The notes under the pieces are model-generated. The model did no database searches. It was not told the DNA's origin and saw only the letters and a program-made list of their open reading frames with translations. This document shows, piece by piece, positions 35,619 to 44,821 of a stretch of DNA of 64,000 nucleotides. The position numbers and the translations under genes are program-made. Numbering within the stretch: the first letter of the stretch is position 1; every line of letters begins with the position of its first letter. Source of the stretch: Lawsonibacter faecis (GTDB lineage: Bacteria > Bacillota > Clostridia > Oscillospirales > Oscillospiraceae); assembly GCF_014287675.1 (NCBI RefSeq), contig NZ_JACOPQ010000004.1, positions 186,001 through 250,000 on the forward strand, in the 5' to 3' direction.

Positions 35619-37589
35619 TCAACACATTTTTGCGCCGGCGGGGATGGCGTCGTCCACCATCAGCAGGTGGAGGACCTCCTCGCCCTTCTCGGTGTGGACG
35701 GCGGAGATGAGCATGCCGCAGCTCTCCTGGCCCATCATCTTCCGGGGGGGCAGGTTGACGATGGCCACCAGGGTCTTGCCCACCAGGTCCTCGGCCTTGT
35801 ACCATTTGGCAATGCCGGAGAGGATCTGCCGGTCAGTGCCGGAGCCGTCGTCCAGGGTAAACTTGAGGAGCTTTTCGCTCTTTTTCACATTCTCGCAGGC
35901 CTTGACCTTCACGGCACGGAAGTCGCTCTTGCAGAAGGTGTCGAAGTCCACCTTCTCCTCGAGAAAGGGCTCGAGCTCCAAGCCCGGCAGGGCGGCCTTT
36001 CTGGCCTCCTCTGCGGCCTGCTCCAGGGCGGCGAGCTCCTTTTCCATGTCGATGCGGGGGAAGAGATTTTCCCCCTTGGCCACCACGGCGGCGGCGCTCA
36101 GGCTGCCCCAAACCCCGGCGCTCTCCCAGGAGCGGCAGCATTCGCACGCACCGATCTGGCCGAAGAGCTTGTCCATGGAGTCGGGCATAAAGGGCTGGAG
36201 CAGCACCGCGCAGATGCGCAGGGTCTCCAGCAGGTTATACATCACGGTGGCAAGGCGCGCTCCGTTGGCGTCCATATCCTTGGCGAGGGTCCAGGGGGCG
36301 TTCTCGTCGATATACTTGTTGGCCCGGGCGATCACGGCGAAGATCTCACTGAGGGCGGACTGGAAGGCGTACTTCTCCATGTGCGCCTCATACTTCTCCC
36401 GCAGGGCGGAGGCCATGGCGATGAGCTCGTCGTCCAGCTCGTCGGCCCGGCGCTCCTCGGGGAGCACGCCGCCAAAGTACTTGCCCACCATGGCGGTGGT
36501 GCGGGAGAGGAGGTTTCCAAGGTCGTTTGCCAGGTCCACGTTGATGGTGTTGATGAGGGCCTCGTTGCTGAAGTTGCCGTCGCTGCCGAAGGGGAAGGTC
36601 CGCAGCAGAAAGAACCGCAGGGCGTCCACGCCGAAGCGCTCGGCCAGCAGGTAGGGGTCCACCACATTGCCCTTGGATTTGCTCATCTTGCCGCCGTCCA
36701 GCAGGAGCCAGCCGTGGCCGTACACCTTTTTCGGGAGGGGCAGGCCCAGCGCCATCAGGATGGCGGGCCAGATGATGGAGTGGAACCGGACGATCTCCTT
36801 GCCCACAAAGTGGACGTCGGCGGGCCAGAATTTGTCAAAATCGGCGTATTTTCCGTTCTGGTAGCCCAGGGCGTTGATATAGTTGGAGAGGGCGTCAATC
36901 CACACGTAGACCACGTGGCCGGGGTCGAAGTCTACGCTCACGCCCCAGGTGAAGCTGGTCCGGGAGACGCAGAGGTCCTCCAGGCCGGGCTTGATGAAGT
37001 TGTTGACCATCTCGTGCACTCGGCTGCGGGGCTCCAGGAAGTCGGTGTTCTCCAGCAGGTCCTGGATGCGGTCGGCATACTTGGAGAGACGGAAGAAGTA
37101 GGCCTCCTCCTCCGCGTCCACCACGTCCCGGCCGCAGTCGGGGCACTTGCCGTCCTTGAGCTGGGTCTCGGTCCAGAAGGACTCGCAGGGCTTGCAGTAT
37201 TTGCCCACGTATTTGCCCTTGTAGATGTCCCCCTGCTCGTAGAGCTGCTTGAAAATTTTCTGCACGGACTCCACGTGGTAGTCGTCGGTGGTGCGGATGA
37301 AGCGGTCGTTGGAGATGTTCATCAGCTTCCACAGGTCCAGCACGCCCCTGGGACCCTCCACGATGGCGTCCACAAACTCCTTGGGGGTCTTGCCCGCCTC
37401 GGTGGCCTTGTCCTCGATCTTCTGGCCGTGCTCGTCGGTGCCGGTGAGGAACATCACGTCGTACCCGCACAGCCGCTTGTACCGCGCCATGGCGTCGGTG
37501 GCCACGGTGCAGTAGGTGTGGCCGATGTGCAGCTTGTCCGAGGGATAGTAGATGGGGGTGGTGATATAAAAGGTCTTTTTCTCATTCAT
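35619..37589 (-). CDS. metG: methionyl-tRNA synthetase
   Basis: A 656-aa class-I synthetase. Features are PIYYPSDKLHIGHTY (HIGH), TGTDEHGQKIE, a zinc knuckle CKPCESF...CPDCGRD, KMSKSKGN, and a C-terminal tRNA-binding (EMAP/Trbp-like) domain FCKSDFRAVKVKACE...LSGIAKWY. It overlaps the upstream membrane-protein gene by 8 bp. The end (AIPAGAKMC) is slightly short but complete. Confidence 0.97.
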   Translation of the reverse strand: MNEKKTFYITTPIYYPSDKLHIGHTYCTVATDAMARYKRLCGYDVMFLTGTDEHGQKIEDKATEAGKTPKEFVDAIVEGPRGVLDLWKLMNISNDRFIRTTDDYHVESVQKIFKQLYEQGDIYKGKYVGKYCKPCESFWTETQLKDGKCPDCGRDVVDAEEEAYFFRLSKYADRIQDLLENTDFLEPRSRVHEMVNNFIKPGLEDLCVSRTSFTWGVSVDFDPGHVVYVWIDALSNYINALGYQNGKYADFDKFWPADVHFVGKEIVRFHSIIWPAILMALGLPLPKKVYGHGWLLLDGGKMSKSKGNVVDPYLLAERFGVDALRFFLLRTFPFGSDGNFSNEALINTINVDLANDLGNLLSRTTAMVGKYFGGVLPEERRADELDDELIAMASALREKYEAHMEKYAFQSALSEIFAVIARANKYIDENAPWTLAKDMDANGARLATVMYNLLETLRICAVLLQPFMPDSMDKLFGQIGACECCRSWESAGVWGSLSAAAVVAKGENLFPRIDMEKELAALEQAAEEARKAALPGLELEPFLEEKVDFDTFCKSDFRAVKVKACENVKKSEKLLKFTLDDGSGTDRQILSGIAKWYKAEDLVGKTLVAIVNLPPRKMMGQESCGMLISAVHTEKGEEVLHLLMVDDAIPAGAKMC

Positions 37590-38487
37590 CGGGGGTTACC
37601 TCCGTTTCAGTCGTCTCAATTTCCGCCTCTTCCGTGGACGGGGGCATTCGCGGACCCTTCGGCTCCGGCTGGCGGTCGTTATGGAGGAGGACCGCCATGG
37701 AGACCGTCAGGGACAGGGCGGTAAAGCCGTACAGCGCAGTGAGGTAGAGCTCATGCCCGTCGGCCAGGGTGACGAGGGAGAAGTATACGCCCAGCGCGGA
37801 GAAGAGGCAGGCGCGGGTCGTCTTGGCCTTCTCAAAGGAAAAGCCGGCGATAAAGTAGAATGCCAGCAGTGACGCGATGATGGCCAGCAGCTCGTAGATA
37901 TAGTCCAGCGTCACCGGGTCGCCGGCACGGACCTGATAGGCCGCGATGAGCCAGATGCAGCAGGCGTAGGCGGGGACCAGCAGGGACCCGCTGTACCTGC
38001 CCTTCCCCTCCCCCCGGTAATTGCCCCGGGCGGTGATGAGCGTGCACAGAAAGGCCGCGGCGCTCATTATCCCCAGCAGGACCCGGGGCAGCACGGAGAA
38101 AACGGGGTTGGCGTGGGTGTAGGAGACCATCTCCAGCGCCGTCTGGTACGCGGCGGGCAGCCCCATGAAGTTCAGCACCGCCGAACACAGCAGTAGAAAC
38201 CCGGAGAGGACCGCCGCCGTAATATAGAGGGTGTTGCCCTTGGCGGCGAAGGCCGCGCCGTACCCGCCGGAAAAGGCCCGGTGCTTCCCCCGGCTCAACA
38301 GCAGGAAGGCCAGCAGCAAAACCGCCGAAAGGCAGATGAGCGCGTAGGTGGCGGGAGAGCCGGGAATGTGGAGACGAAAGCCCGCCTCCGGCGGCTCAAA
38401 GGCGGTGGCAAGCTCCCAGCGGCGCAGGGCCAGGCCGGCCGCTCCGCCCGCCACGGCGATCCCGGGCAGTAGTATCTCTTTTCGCAT
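37582..38487 (-). CDS. membrane protein of unknown function
   Basis: 301 aa with about eight hydrophobic helices (e.g. YALICLSAVLLLAFLLLSR, LYITAAVLSGFLLLCSAVLNF, LLAIIASLLAFYFIAGFSF). A soluble acidic tail with TEEAEIETTETEVTPDE ends it. It is translationally coupled to metG. No family is recognised. Confidence 0.75.
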   Translation of the reverse strand: MRKEILLPGIAVAGGAAGLALRRWELATAFEPPEAGFRLHIPGSPATYALICLSAVLLLAFLLLSRGKHRAFSGGYGAAFAAKGNTLYITAAVLSGFLLLCSAVLNFMGLPAAYQTALEMVSYTHANPVFSVLPRVLLGIMSAAAFLCTLITARGNYRGEGKGRYSGSLLVPAYACCIWLIAAYQVRAGDPVTLDYIYELLAIIASLLAFYFIAGFSFEKAKTTRACLFSALGVYFSLVTLADGHELYLTALYGFTALSLTVSMAVLLHNDRQPEPKGPRMPPSTEEAEIETTETEVTPDE

Positions 38488-38644
38488 TGCGACAAGTCCT
38501 CTCTGATGGATTGGGACAATTATGAATCAGTATACCACAGATGCAGGGGAAAAGAAACGCCTCCGCCGTCCTCTGAGCCCGTTCAAGCGGGAGTGGCCGC
38601 TGCGAAGCGGACAGGCGCTATCTGGGCGGCGGCGTCCGGCGGGC

Positions 38645-40240
38645 TTACGCCTGGGCCTGGGACTCCAGGTACTCGTCGTAGCTCATGAGCCGGTCGATGA
38701 GCCTGCCGTCGTCGGTAAAGTCGAAGATGCGGTTACATACGGTCTGGACCAGCTGATGGTCGTGGCTGGACACCAGCACATTGCACTTCACGGCCTCCAG
38801 GCCGTTGTTCACCGCCGCGATGGACTCCAGGTCCAGGTGGTTGGTGGGCTGGTCCAGCAGGAGCACATTGGCCCCGGAGAGCATCATGCGGGAGAGCATG
38901 CAGCGCACCTTCTCGCCGCCGGAGAGGACCTTCACCTGCTTGTACACATCGTCCCCGGAGAAGAGCATCCGGCCCAGGAAGCCCCGGAGATAGGCCTCGT
39001 GCTTATCTTCGGAGAATTCCCGCAGCCACTCCACCAGGTTGTCGCCGTTGTCCTTGAAGAACTCGGTGTTGTCCTTGGGGAAGTAGGAGAAGGTGGCGGT
39101 CTGGCCCCACTTCACGGTGCCCTCGTCGGGCTCCATCTCGCCGGTAATGATCTTGAAGAGGGCGGTGTGGGCGTTCTCGTTGTCGCCCACAAAGGCGATC
39201 TTGTCCCCGTGGTTCACGGTGAAGCTCACCTTGTCCAGCACCTTCACGCCGTCGATGGTCTTGGAGACCTCGGTGACGAACAGAATGTCCTTGCCCACCT
39301 CGCGGTCGGGGCTGAAGGCCACCCAGGGGTACCGCCGTGAGGAGGCGGGAATCTCGTCCATGGAGATCTTCTCCAGCAGCTTCCGGCGGGAGGTGGCCTG
39401 CTTGCTCTTGGACTTGTTGGCGGAGAAGCGGGAGATAAACTCCTTCAGCTCCTGGGCCTTCTCCTCGTTTTTCTTGCTCTGGTTCTTCATCAGGTTCTGC
39501 ATGAGCTGGCTGGCGTCGTACCAGAAGTCGTAGTTGCCCACGTACATCTTGATTTTGTTGTAGTCGATATCCACGATGTGGGTACAGATGGTGTTGAGGA
39601 AATGCCGGTCGTGGGACACCACGATGACGGTGCCCTCAAAATCCAGCAGGAAGTCCTCCAGCCAGTTGATGGCGTTGATGTCCAGGTTGTTGGTGGGCTC
39701 GTCCATCATCAGGATGTCGGGGTTGCCGAAGAGGGCCTGGGCCAGCAGGACCTTCACCTTCAGACGGCCGTCCACGTTTTCCATCAGGTCCTGGTGCATG
39801 GAAACCGGAATGCCCAGCCCCTGGAGGATGCGGCTGGCGTCGCTCTCCGCCTCCCAGCCGTTCATCTCGGCAAATTCCTCCTCCAGTTCGCAGGCGCGGA
39901 TGCCGTCCGCCTCGGTCATCTCCTCCTTGGCGTAGAGGGCGTCCTTCTCCTTGCCGATGTCGTAGAGCCGCTGGTTGCCCATGATGACGGTGTCCATCAC
40001 GGTGAATTCGTTATAGGCGTTCTGGTCCTGCTTGAGGACGGACATCCGGGTCTTGGGGAGGATGTTCACCTCGCCGCTGGTGGCCTCCAGCTCGCCGGAG
40101 AGAATCTTCAGAAAGGTGGACTTGCCCGCGCCGTTGGCGCCGATGATGCCGTAGCAATTGCCCTTGACGAACTGCAAATCCACATGGGAAAAGAGGGGCT
40201 GGCCGCTGTACTGCAAGCCCAGGTCGGAAACTGTGATCAT
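38645..40240 (-). CDS. ABC-F family ATPase (YkpA/YbiT-like)
   Basis: A 531-aa soluble protein with two ABC domains. This class acts on ribosomes rather than in transport. Domain 1 has GANGAGKST and MMDEPTNNLD. Domain 2 has LSGGEKVRCMLSRMML and LLLDQPTNHLD with SSHDHQ, and a linker (KNQSKKNEEKAQELKEF) corresponds to the P-site tRNA-interaction motif. Walker A of domain 2 is altered (GDNENAHT, Lys to His). The Q in LLLDQPTN is normal for the subfamily. Confidence 0.92.
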   Translation of the reverse strand: MITVSDLGLQYSGQPLFSHVDLQFVKGNCYGIIGANGAGKSTFLKILSGELEATSGEVNILPKTRMSVLKQDQNAYNEFTVMDTVIMGNQRLYDIGKEKDALYAKEEMTEADGIRACELEEEFAEMNGWEAESDASRILQGLGIPVSMHQDLMENVDGRLKVKVLLAQALFGNPDILMMDEPTNNLDINAINWLEDFLLDFEGTVIVVSHDRHFLNTICTHIVDIDYNKIKMYVGNYDFWYDASQLMQNLMKNQSKKNEEKAQELKEFISRFSANKSKSKQATSRRKLLEKISMDEIPASSRRYPWVAFSPDREVGKDILFVTEVSKTIDGVKVLDKVSFTVNHGDKIAFVGDNENAHTALFKIITGEMEPDEGTVKWGQTATFSYFPKDNTEFFKDNGDNLVEWLREFSEDKHEAYLRGFLGRMLFSGDDVYKQVKVLSGGEKVRCMLSRMMLSGANVLLLDQPTNHLDLESIAAVNNGLEAVKCNVLVSSHDHQLVQTVCNRIFDFTDDGRLIDRLMSYDEYLESQAQA

Positions 40241-40362
40241 GTCGTACTCCTTAAAACATAGTAAAAATCTTCATACAGCGGTTATTCTACCACAAATATA
40301 GGAAAAAGCATAGAGAAAATTGGGCCTGCCACAGGAAAAATCAGGCCGTGACCGAAATTTTC

Positions 40363-40391
40363 TTGTGTATTTTGCCCCAGTCCAGTATAAT
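40363..40391 (+). promoter_or_regulatory. promoter of DUF1622-rlmA
   Basis: TTGTGT, 17 bp, TATAAT. Confidence 0.7.
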
Positions 40392-40457
40392 TGCGGGTGG
40401 TAAGCATACCGAACCTTCGTACCCGCGCTCTGAACTTGGAAAAAGCGAGGCGTCTAT

Positions 40458-40823
40458 ATGGAAGTGTTACATCAGGCACTGGAATTTGTGGTGGAGATCG
40501 GCATTCAGCTCTTTGAGTGGGTGGGCGTGGCCGTGCTGATCGTGGCCGGCGTCATGGGCATCATCAATTATGTCCGCCGGGACCCGGAGACCCGCCTCAA
40601 GCTGGCCCAGGGCCTGGCGATGGCGCTGGAATTTAAGCTGGGCGGCGAAATTCTGCGCACCGTCCTGGTCCGGGACTTGAAGGAGATCGCCCTGGTGGGC
40701 GCCATCATTCTCCTCCGGGCCGCCCTCACCTTCCTGATCCACTGGGAGATTAAAAATGAGGAGCGGAGCATGGGCGGCAGCGGCCACGCCGCGGCCCCGG
40801 ACGAGGAGAAGGTGCGCAGATGA
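40458..40823 (+). CDS. DUF1622 membrane protein
   Basis: 121 aa; two N-terminal and central helices (VEIGIQLFEWVGVAVLIVAGVMGII and EIALVGAIILLRAALTFLI). The family motif LAQGLAMALEFKLGGEILRTV lies between them. Its function is unknown. The stop overlaps the rlmA start (ATGA). Confidence 0.88.
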   Translation: MEVLHQALEFVVEIGIQLFEWVGVAVLIVAGVMGIINYVRRDPETRLKLAQGLAMALEFKLGGEILRTVLVRDLKEIALVGAIILLRAALTFLIHWEIKNEERSMGGSGHAAAPDEEKVRR

Positions 40824-41641
40824 GCCTGCTCCGCTGTCCGCTCTGCGCCGCCCCTCTGGAGCGCCTTGAGCGGACCTATGCCTGTCCCGGGGGCCACAGC
40901 TTTGATATCTCCCGGGAGGGCTATGTCCACCTGCTGCCTCCCAACCAGATGCACTCCAGGCTCCCCGGGGACGACAAGGCCATGGCCGCCGCACGCAGCC
41001 GCTTCCTGTCCGGCGGCTATTACGCCCACCTCCTGGAGGCGCTGTGCGCCCTGGTGCTGGAGCACACCGGCACGGCCCCCGCTGTGCTGGACTCGGGCTG
41101 CGGCGAGGGCTACTACACCGCGGGCGTCTACGCCGCCCTGGCCGCCGCCGGGCGGACGCCCCGGATGGCGGGGGTGGATATCTCCAAGTGCTGCCTGCGC
41201 TGGGCCGCCAGACGGGAGAAGGGCGTGGAGTTTGCCGTGGCCTCGGCCTACCGCCTCCCCGTGGCGGACGGTGTGGCGGACCTGCTGGTCAACTGCTTCT
41301 CCCCCCTGGCCCTGGATGAGTTCCGCCGGGTCCTCAGGCCCGGCGGGGTGTTCCTGTATGTGGTACCCGCCCCCGACCACCTGTGGGAGCTCAAGCAGGT
41401 GCTCTATGAGCGGCCCTATGAAAACCCTGACGAGGCCGTCCCCTACGGGGGCTTCGACTATCTGGACGTAGCCCGCTCAGGGCGGACGGTGACTGTCTCA
41501 CAGCCCCATCTGACCGACCTCTTCCAGATGACCCCCTACTTCTGGAAGACCCCCAAATCCGGCGCCGCCCGCCTCGCCGCGCTGGACCGCCTGGAGCTGC
41601 GGGCCAGCTTCCGCATCCACGTTTTCCGCAAGCAGTGGTAA
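40820..41641 (+). CDS. rlmA: 23S rRNA (guanine-N1)-methyltransferase, RlmA-type
   Basis: 273 aa. The N-terminal zinc finger CPLCAAPL...YACPGGHSFD and the following REGYVHLLPPNQ are typical of RlmA. The SAM motif I is VLDSGCGEGYYT, followed by NCFSPLALDEFRRVLRPGG. It should methylate G745 or G748 of 23S rRNA; the exact base is not readable. Coupled to DUF1622. Confidence 0.92.
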   Translation: MSLLRCPLCAAPLERLERTYACPGGHSFDISREGYVHLLPPNQMHSRLPGDDKAMAAARSRFLSGGYYAHLLEALCALVLEHTGTAPAVLDSGCGEGYYTAGVYAALAAAGRTPRMAGVDISKCCLRWAARREKGVEFAVASAYRLPVADGVADLLVNCFSPLALDEFRRVLRPGGVFLYVVPAPDHLWELKQVLYERPYENPDEAVPYGGFDYLDVARSGRTVTVSQPHLTDLFQMTPYFWKTPKSGAARLAALDRLELRASFRIHVFRKQW

Positions 41642-41762
41642 ACCGCAAGTAAGACGTTTGGCGCCCGGGGAGGGGCGCCGTCAGCCAAGCTGACCGGGAG
41701 ATCTCCCGCGGAGGTCCCCCATCGCTCCCGACGAAGCCCGGTTGAATTCTTCCCAATCCACA

Positions 41763-41801
41763 AAAATGCCCCCCGGCGTCCACAACGCCGGGGGGCATTT
41801 T
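41763..41801. terminator. bidirectional terminator between rlmA and gtrA
   Basis: AAAATGCCCCCCGGCGT and its complement (17 bp) with loop CCACA; A/T ends on both sides. Confidence 0.9.
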
Positions 41802-41807
41802 ATATAC

Positions 41808-42287
41808 TCACCTGAACACCCATAGCTTATTCATCAGGTAATTGTACACCATGGTCACGCAGGTATTGGGAATCTTGGCGGCCAGAGGGATGAGATCGTC
41901 CGGGATGATACCCGCGAAGGCGGGCAGGCTCAGAACGGACATGAAGATGGAGAGCCCAATGGAGGAGATGATGAGAAAGCCGCAGCTGGTGACAATATAC
42001 CGCCCCACCTCCCGGCGGGTGAGCTTGTCCTTCTTCTCAAAGGTCCAGAACTTGTTCCAGAAAAAGCTGTGGATGTTGGCCACGATATAGGAGATGGTGT
42101 TGGAGATATAGGGCCCCAGCACCAGGGCCACACCAAAGAGAACCACCGACGGCCCGTTGCCGATCAGCTTGTTGGCCACAAAGAACACGGCGAAGTCCAC
42201 CAGGGTGTTGAGCACGCCGATGAGGCCGAACTTGATAAATTTGCGCAGGTCAAAGACCTTCAGCAGGTGTTTTAGCTTTTCCATCAT
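41808..42287 (-). CDS. GtrA family protein
   Basis: A 159-aa membrane protein with four helices. It has the GtrA pattern FIKFGLIGVLNTLVDFAVFF and NTISYIVANIHSFFWNKFWTF. GtrA-type proteins are thought to flip undecaprenyl-phosphate-linked sugars. It is last in a three-gene unit with a GT2 and a large membrane protein, start overlapping the preceding stop. Confidence 0.9.
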   Translation of the reverse strand: MMEKLKHLLKVFDLRKFIKFGLIGVLNTLVDFAVFFVANKLIGNGPSVVLFGVALVLGPYISNTISYIVANIHSFFWNKFWTFEKKDKLTRREVGRYIVTSCGFLIISSIGLSIFMSVLSLPAFAGIIPDDLIPLAAKIPNTCVTMVYNYLMNKLWVFR

Positions 42288-43831
42288 TCACTGTCCTTCA
42301 TTTCGGGGGTGTAGCGGCGGGCGGTTCCGGTCTCGTGGTCATAAATCAGCAGGATATCAAAGCCAGACAAGTCCTCCTGGCCGGTGGGCAGGGGCGTGCA
42401 GTAGGGGAAATTGGGGTTGTCGCTCTTGTACATCAGCAGGCCCGTGAGGCCCCAGACGCTCTCGGTGGCGCCGTGGATATGCTCGTGATATTTGAAGTTC
42501 TGCTCCGGGAGGTAATCACTCTGGAGGCCGATGATCCCCACCTTCGCTGCGGCTGAGATGCCGTCTCCGTCCCCGAGGGCGTCGGTGATGGCGGCTGCTG
42601 CCCGCTGGTCGGCAAGATAGGTCTCCCGGTAGTCGTGCAGCTCGCTGACGGCGCAGACGGACGCGCCGAAGGCGAACACCGCGCACAAAATGCCCGCAAT
42701 CAGGTTTCTTGCGCGCACGCCTCGGAATATCATATTGAAAAGCGCGTCCGCTGCCAGCGCGATCCCACAGAAGGAGAATACTGTGTTTCTCAGGGCGATG
42801 GACGGGTTGGAGAGGACAAAAAACAGGGTAATGGGGGCCAGAGCCATCAAAAAGCCCACAATCAGCGCTGCGGCAGGCCGTTTTCCCTCCACGGTAAAGC
42901 GCCTGGCGCAGAAAAAGAGCAAAATGCAGAAAAATACCAGCAGGAGCAGCCATAGCGGGTTCAGCTCCGCGAAAATACACTCCAACCCCCGCCGGAAACC
43001 GCGAAACAGGGTCTTGTAACCGCCCAGAAGAAAGGAAGTGCCGGTCTGCCTGGCGGCGGAGGAGAAGACCTCCCCCCAGCCCTCCTGCCAGGGCAGGGTC
43101 AGCTTCAGGCGGCTGCCCAGCTGGCCCGTGCCGGTGGAGAAGGCGCTGGTGAAGAGGAAGTAGATAATCACGTTGACGAAGGTCAGCAGGGAGAATAGCG
43201 CCCGTCTGCGCTGGCGGAAGAACTCCAGAATACCCACCAGCAGCACTCCTGTGATGGAGAGCACCAGTCCCTGCTCGTAAAAGCAGAAGGAGACGAGCTG
43301 GGTGACGAAATAGAGGACCAGAAAGCGCCGCTTCCCGCCGGTGCACCACCGCTGGAAGAGCCGCATGGCCAGGGCGATGAAAAAGAGGCTGGGCACCACC
43401 CGGTTGGAGGCGCTGATCCAGTAGGTCCCCTCCATGCCCAGGGGGAGAAGGGCATAAACCGCCAGGAAGACATACCCCGTGCCGAAGTACTCGCCCCAGA
43501 CCCGCCGAAAGAGGCAGGCGGAGGCGGCGTACAGCGCGGAGATGAGGGCCACGGCGGCAATCATGCAGGGCCAGAAGTGGGACCAGAAGGCATAGTCCAT
43601 CACAGACGCCAGGGGCCGCGAGGCCAGCAGGCCCATGTCCAGCACGATGCGGGTAAAGCTGTAGAAGACGGGCTGGTTGTACATCTGGATATAGTCGTCC
43701 AGCTGGGGGAAATACTCCAGCCCGTAATAGCAGAAGCGGAGGAAGACCAGGGCGAAAATCAGCAGGAAGAGGAGCACGGGGCGCTCCCGTTCCCAAAGCT
43801 TTCCGCCCCGCCGGGTCAGGGTGTTTTTCAT
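42284..43831 (-). CDS. polytopic membrane protein, probable GT-C-like glycosyltransferase
   Basis: 515 aa with about 10-12 helices. Acidic residues follow the first helix (EYFPQLDDYIQMYNQP; an Asp-Asp pair in the first external loop is usual for GT-C enzymes). A soluble C-terminal domain of about 110 aa ends it. Position between a polyprenyl-phosphate GT2 and GtrA suggests the Gtr-type sugar transferase. The exact family is uncertain. Overlaps both neighbours by 4 bp. Confidence 0.75.
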   Translation of the reverse strand: MKNTLTRRGGKLWERERPVLLFLLIFALVFLRFCYYGLEYFPQLDDYIQMYNQPVFYSFTRIVLDMGLLASRPLASVMDYAFWSHFWPCMIAAVALISALYAASACLFRRVWGEYFGTGYVFLAVYALLPLGMEGTYWISASNRVVPSLFFIALAMRLFQRWCTGGKRRFLVLYFVTQLVSFCFYEQGLVLSITGVLLVGILEFFRQRRRALFSLLTFVNVIIYFLFTSAFSTGTGQLGSRLKLTLPWQEGWGEVFSSAARQTGTSFLLGGYKTLFRGFRRGLECIFAELNPLWLLLLVFFCILLFFCARRFTVEGKRPAAALIVGFLMALAPITLFFVLSNPSIALRNTVFSFCGIALAADALFNMIFRGVRARNLIAGILCAVFAFGASVCAVSELHDYRETYLADQRAAAAITDALGDGDGISAAAKVGIIGLQSDYLPEQNFKYHEHIHGATESVWGLTGLLMYKSDNPNFPYCTPLPTGQEDLSGFDILLIYDHETGTARRYTPEMKDSE

Positions 43832-44529
43832 GTCCGGTCCACCTGCCGCCGGATGCGCAGCATGTCACGGAACATCCGCAGGCTGTCCCGCAGGACGTTG
43901 ACCTTGGAGTCCCGGTGGTTGACGATGGTTACCGCCTCCTGCTCCACCCGCAGGCCCATACGCTTGGCCCGGAGGAGGACCTCGAAGTCAAAGGCGAAGC
44001 CGTCGGTGGTGCATTTGGAAAATATCGCCCGGGCGGCGTCACGGGTGAAGCCCTTGATGCCGCACTGAGTGTCGTAATTCATGCCCGCCACCATGCGGGT
44101 CAGCAGGCTGAAGCACTTGGAGGCCATGAGCCGCAGGGGCGGATAATCCCGGTAGCCGTCGCCGTTCAGCTTCCGGGAGCCCACCACCAGATCGGCCCCG
44201 GTCTCCTCGAATTTGGAGAGCATGTCCGGGATATTCTCCAGGCCGTAGGCCAGGTCCGCGTCGGTGTGGAACACATACTCGCCCCTGGCCGCCAGCATAC
44301 CCGTACGCACCGCGCAGCCCTTGCCCCGGTTGGGGCGGTAGCCCAGCGCCCGGACATGCTCGCTTTCAAAGGGCCGCACCAGGTCGGCCATGCCGTCGGT
44401 GCTGCCGTCGTCCACCACGATTAGCTCGTACTCCGGATCGATGTCCGCCAGCCGGGCGGTGACGGTGCGCAGAGTCGCCTCAATAATGGCGCTCTCATTA
44501 TAGGCGGGGATGACCAGTGACAGTTTCAC
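43828..44529 (-). CDS. GT2 glycosyltransferase, polyprenyl-phosphate sugar synthase type
   Basis: 233 aa. GTG 44529 follows GGAAGGAGG. It shows LVIPAYNES, ELIVVDDGSTDG, NRGKGCAVRTGML, FHTDADLAYGLENI (DxD) and CGIKGFTRDAARAIF, as in dolichyl/undecaprenyl-phosphate glucosyl- or mannosyltransferases. It probably loads the lipid carrier used by the next two genes. Confidence 0.9.
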   Translation of the reverse strand: MKLSLVIPAYNESAIIEATLRTVTARLADIDPEYELIVVDDGSTDGMADLVRPFESEHVRALGYRPNRGKGCAVRTGMLAARGEYVFHTDADLAYGLENIPDMLSKFEETGADLVVGSRKLNGDGYRDYPPLRLMASKCFSLLTRMVAGMNYDTQCGIKGFTRDAARAIFSKCTTDGFAFDFEVLLRAKRMGLRVEQEAVTIVNHRDSKVNVLRDSLRMFRDMLRIRRQVDRT

Positions 44530-44591
44530 GCCCGCGCCTCCTTCCGTGCGTCCCTGAGGCCGCAAAAATACACGTAATTTGACAATTTACC

Positions 44592-44620
44592 ATTTTATCC
44601 GCTGGCCCCCGGAATGTCAA
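44592..44620 (-). promoter_or_regulatory. promoter of the GT2-membrane protein-gtrA operon
   Basis: On the minus strand TTGACA, 17 bp, TAAAAT. Confidence 0.8.
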
Positions 44621-44642
44621 GGAGCCGATGTCCTAATATACA

Positions 44643-44671
44643 TTGCATAATTCTACCCGATATGTTACACT
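44643..44671 (+). promoter_or_regulatory. putative promoter of the DEAD-box helicase gene
   Basis: TTGCAT, 17 bp, TACACT. It leaves a long 5' leader of about 140 nt before the ATG at 44822, as is usual for cold-responsive helicase genes. I recognise no riboswitch in the leader. Confidence 0.5.
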
Positions 44672-44821
44672 ATTTTCCGTATGCGGGGGAAAAATCTGAG
44701 TTCTCCCCTTGATTTGGGGTCGCGCCGGCCGGACGGGCACGGCGTTTGGGGTGCAAAGAGTTCTTTTCGCCTGTGGGGACCTTGAATCAGTGCCAAACGT
44801 GCGAAGAGAAAGGAACATACA

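Noticed and set aside
44672..44821. Riboswitch in the DEAD-box helicase leader
   Set aside because: The leader is long, but I find no recognisable aptamer core or alternative terminator.
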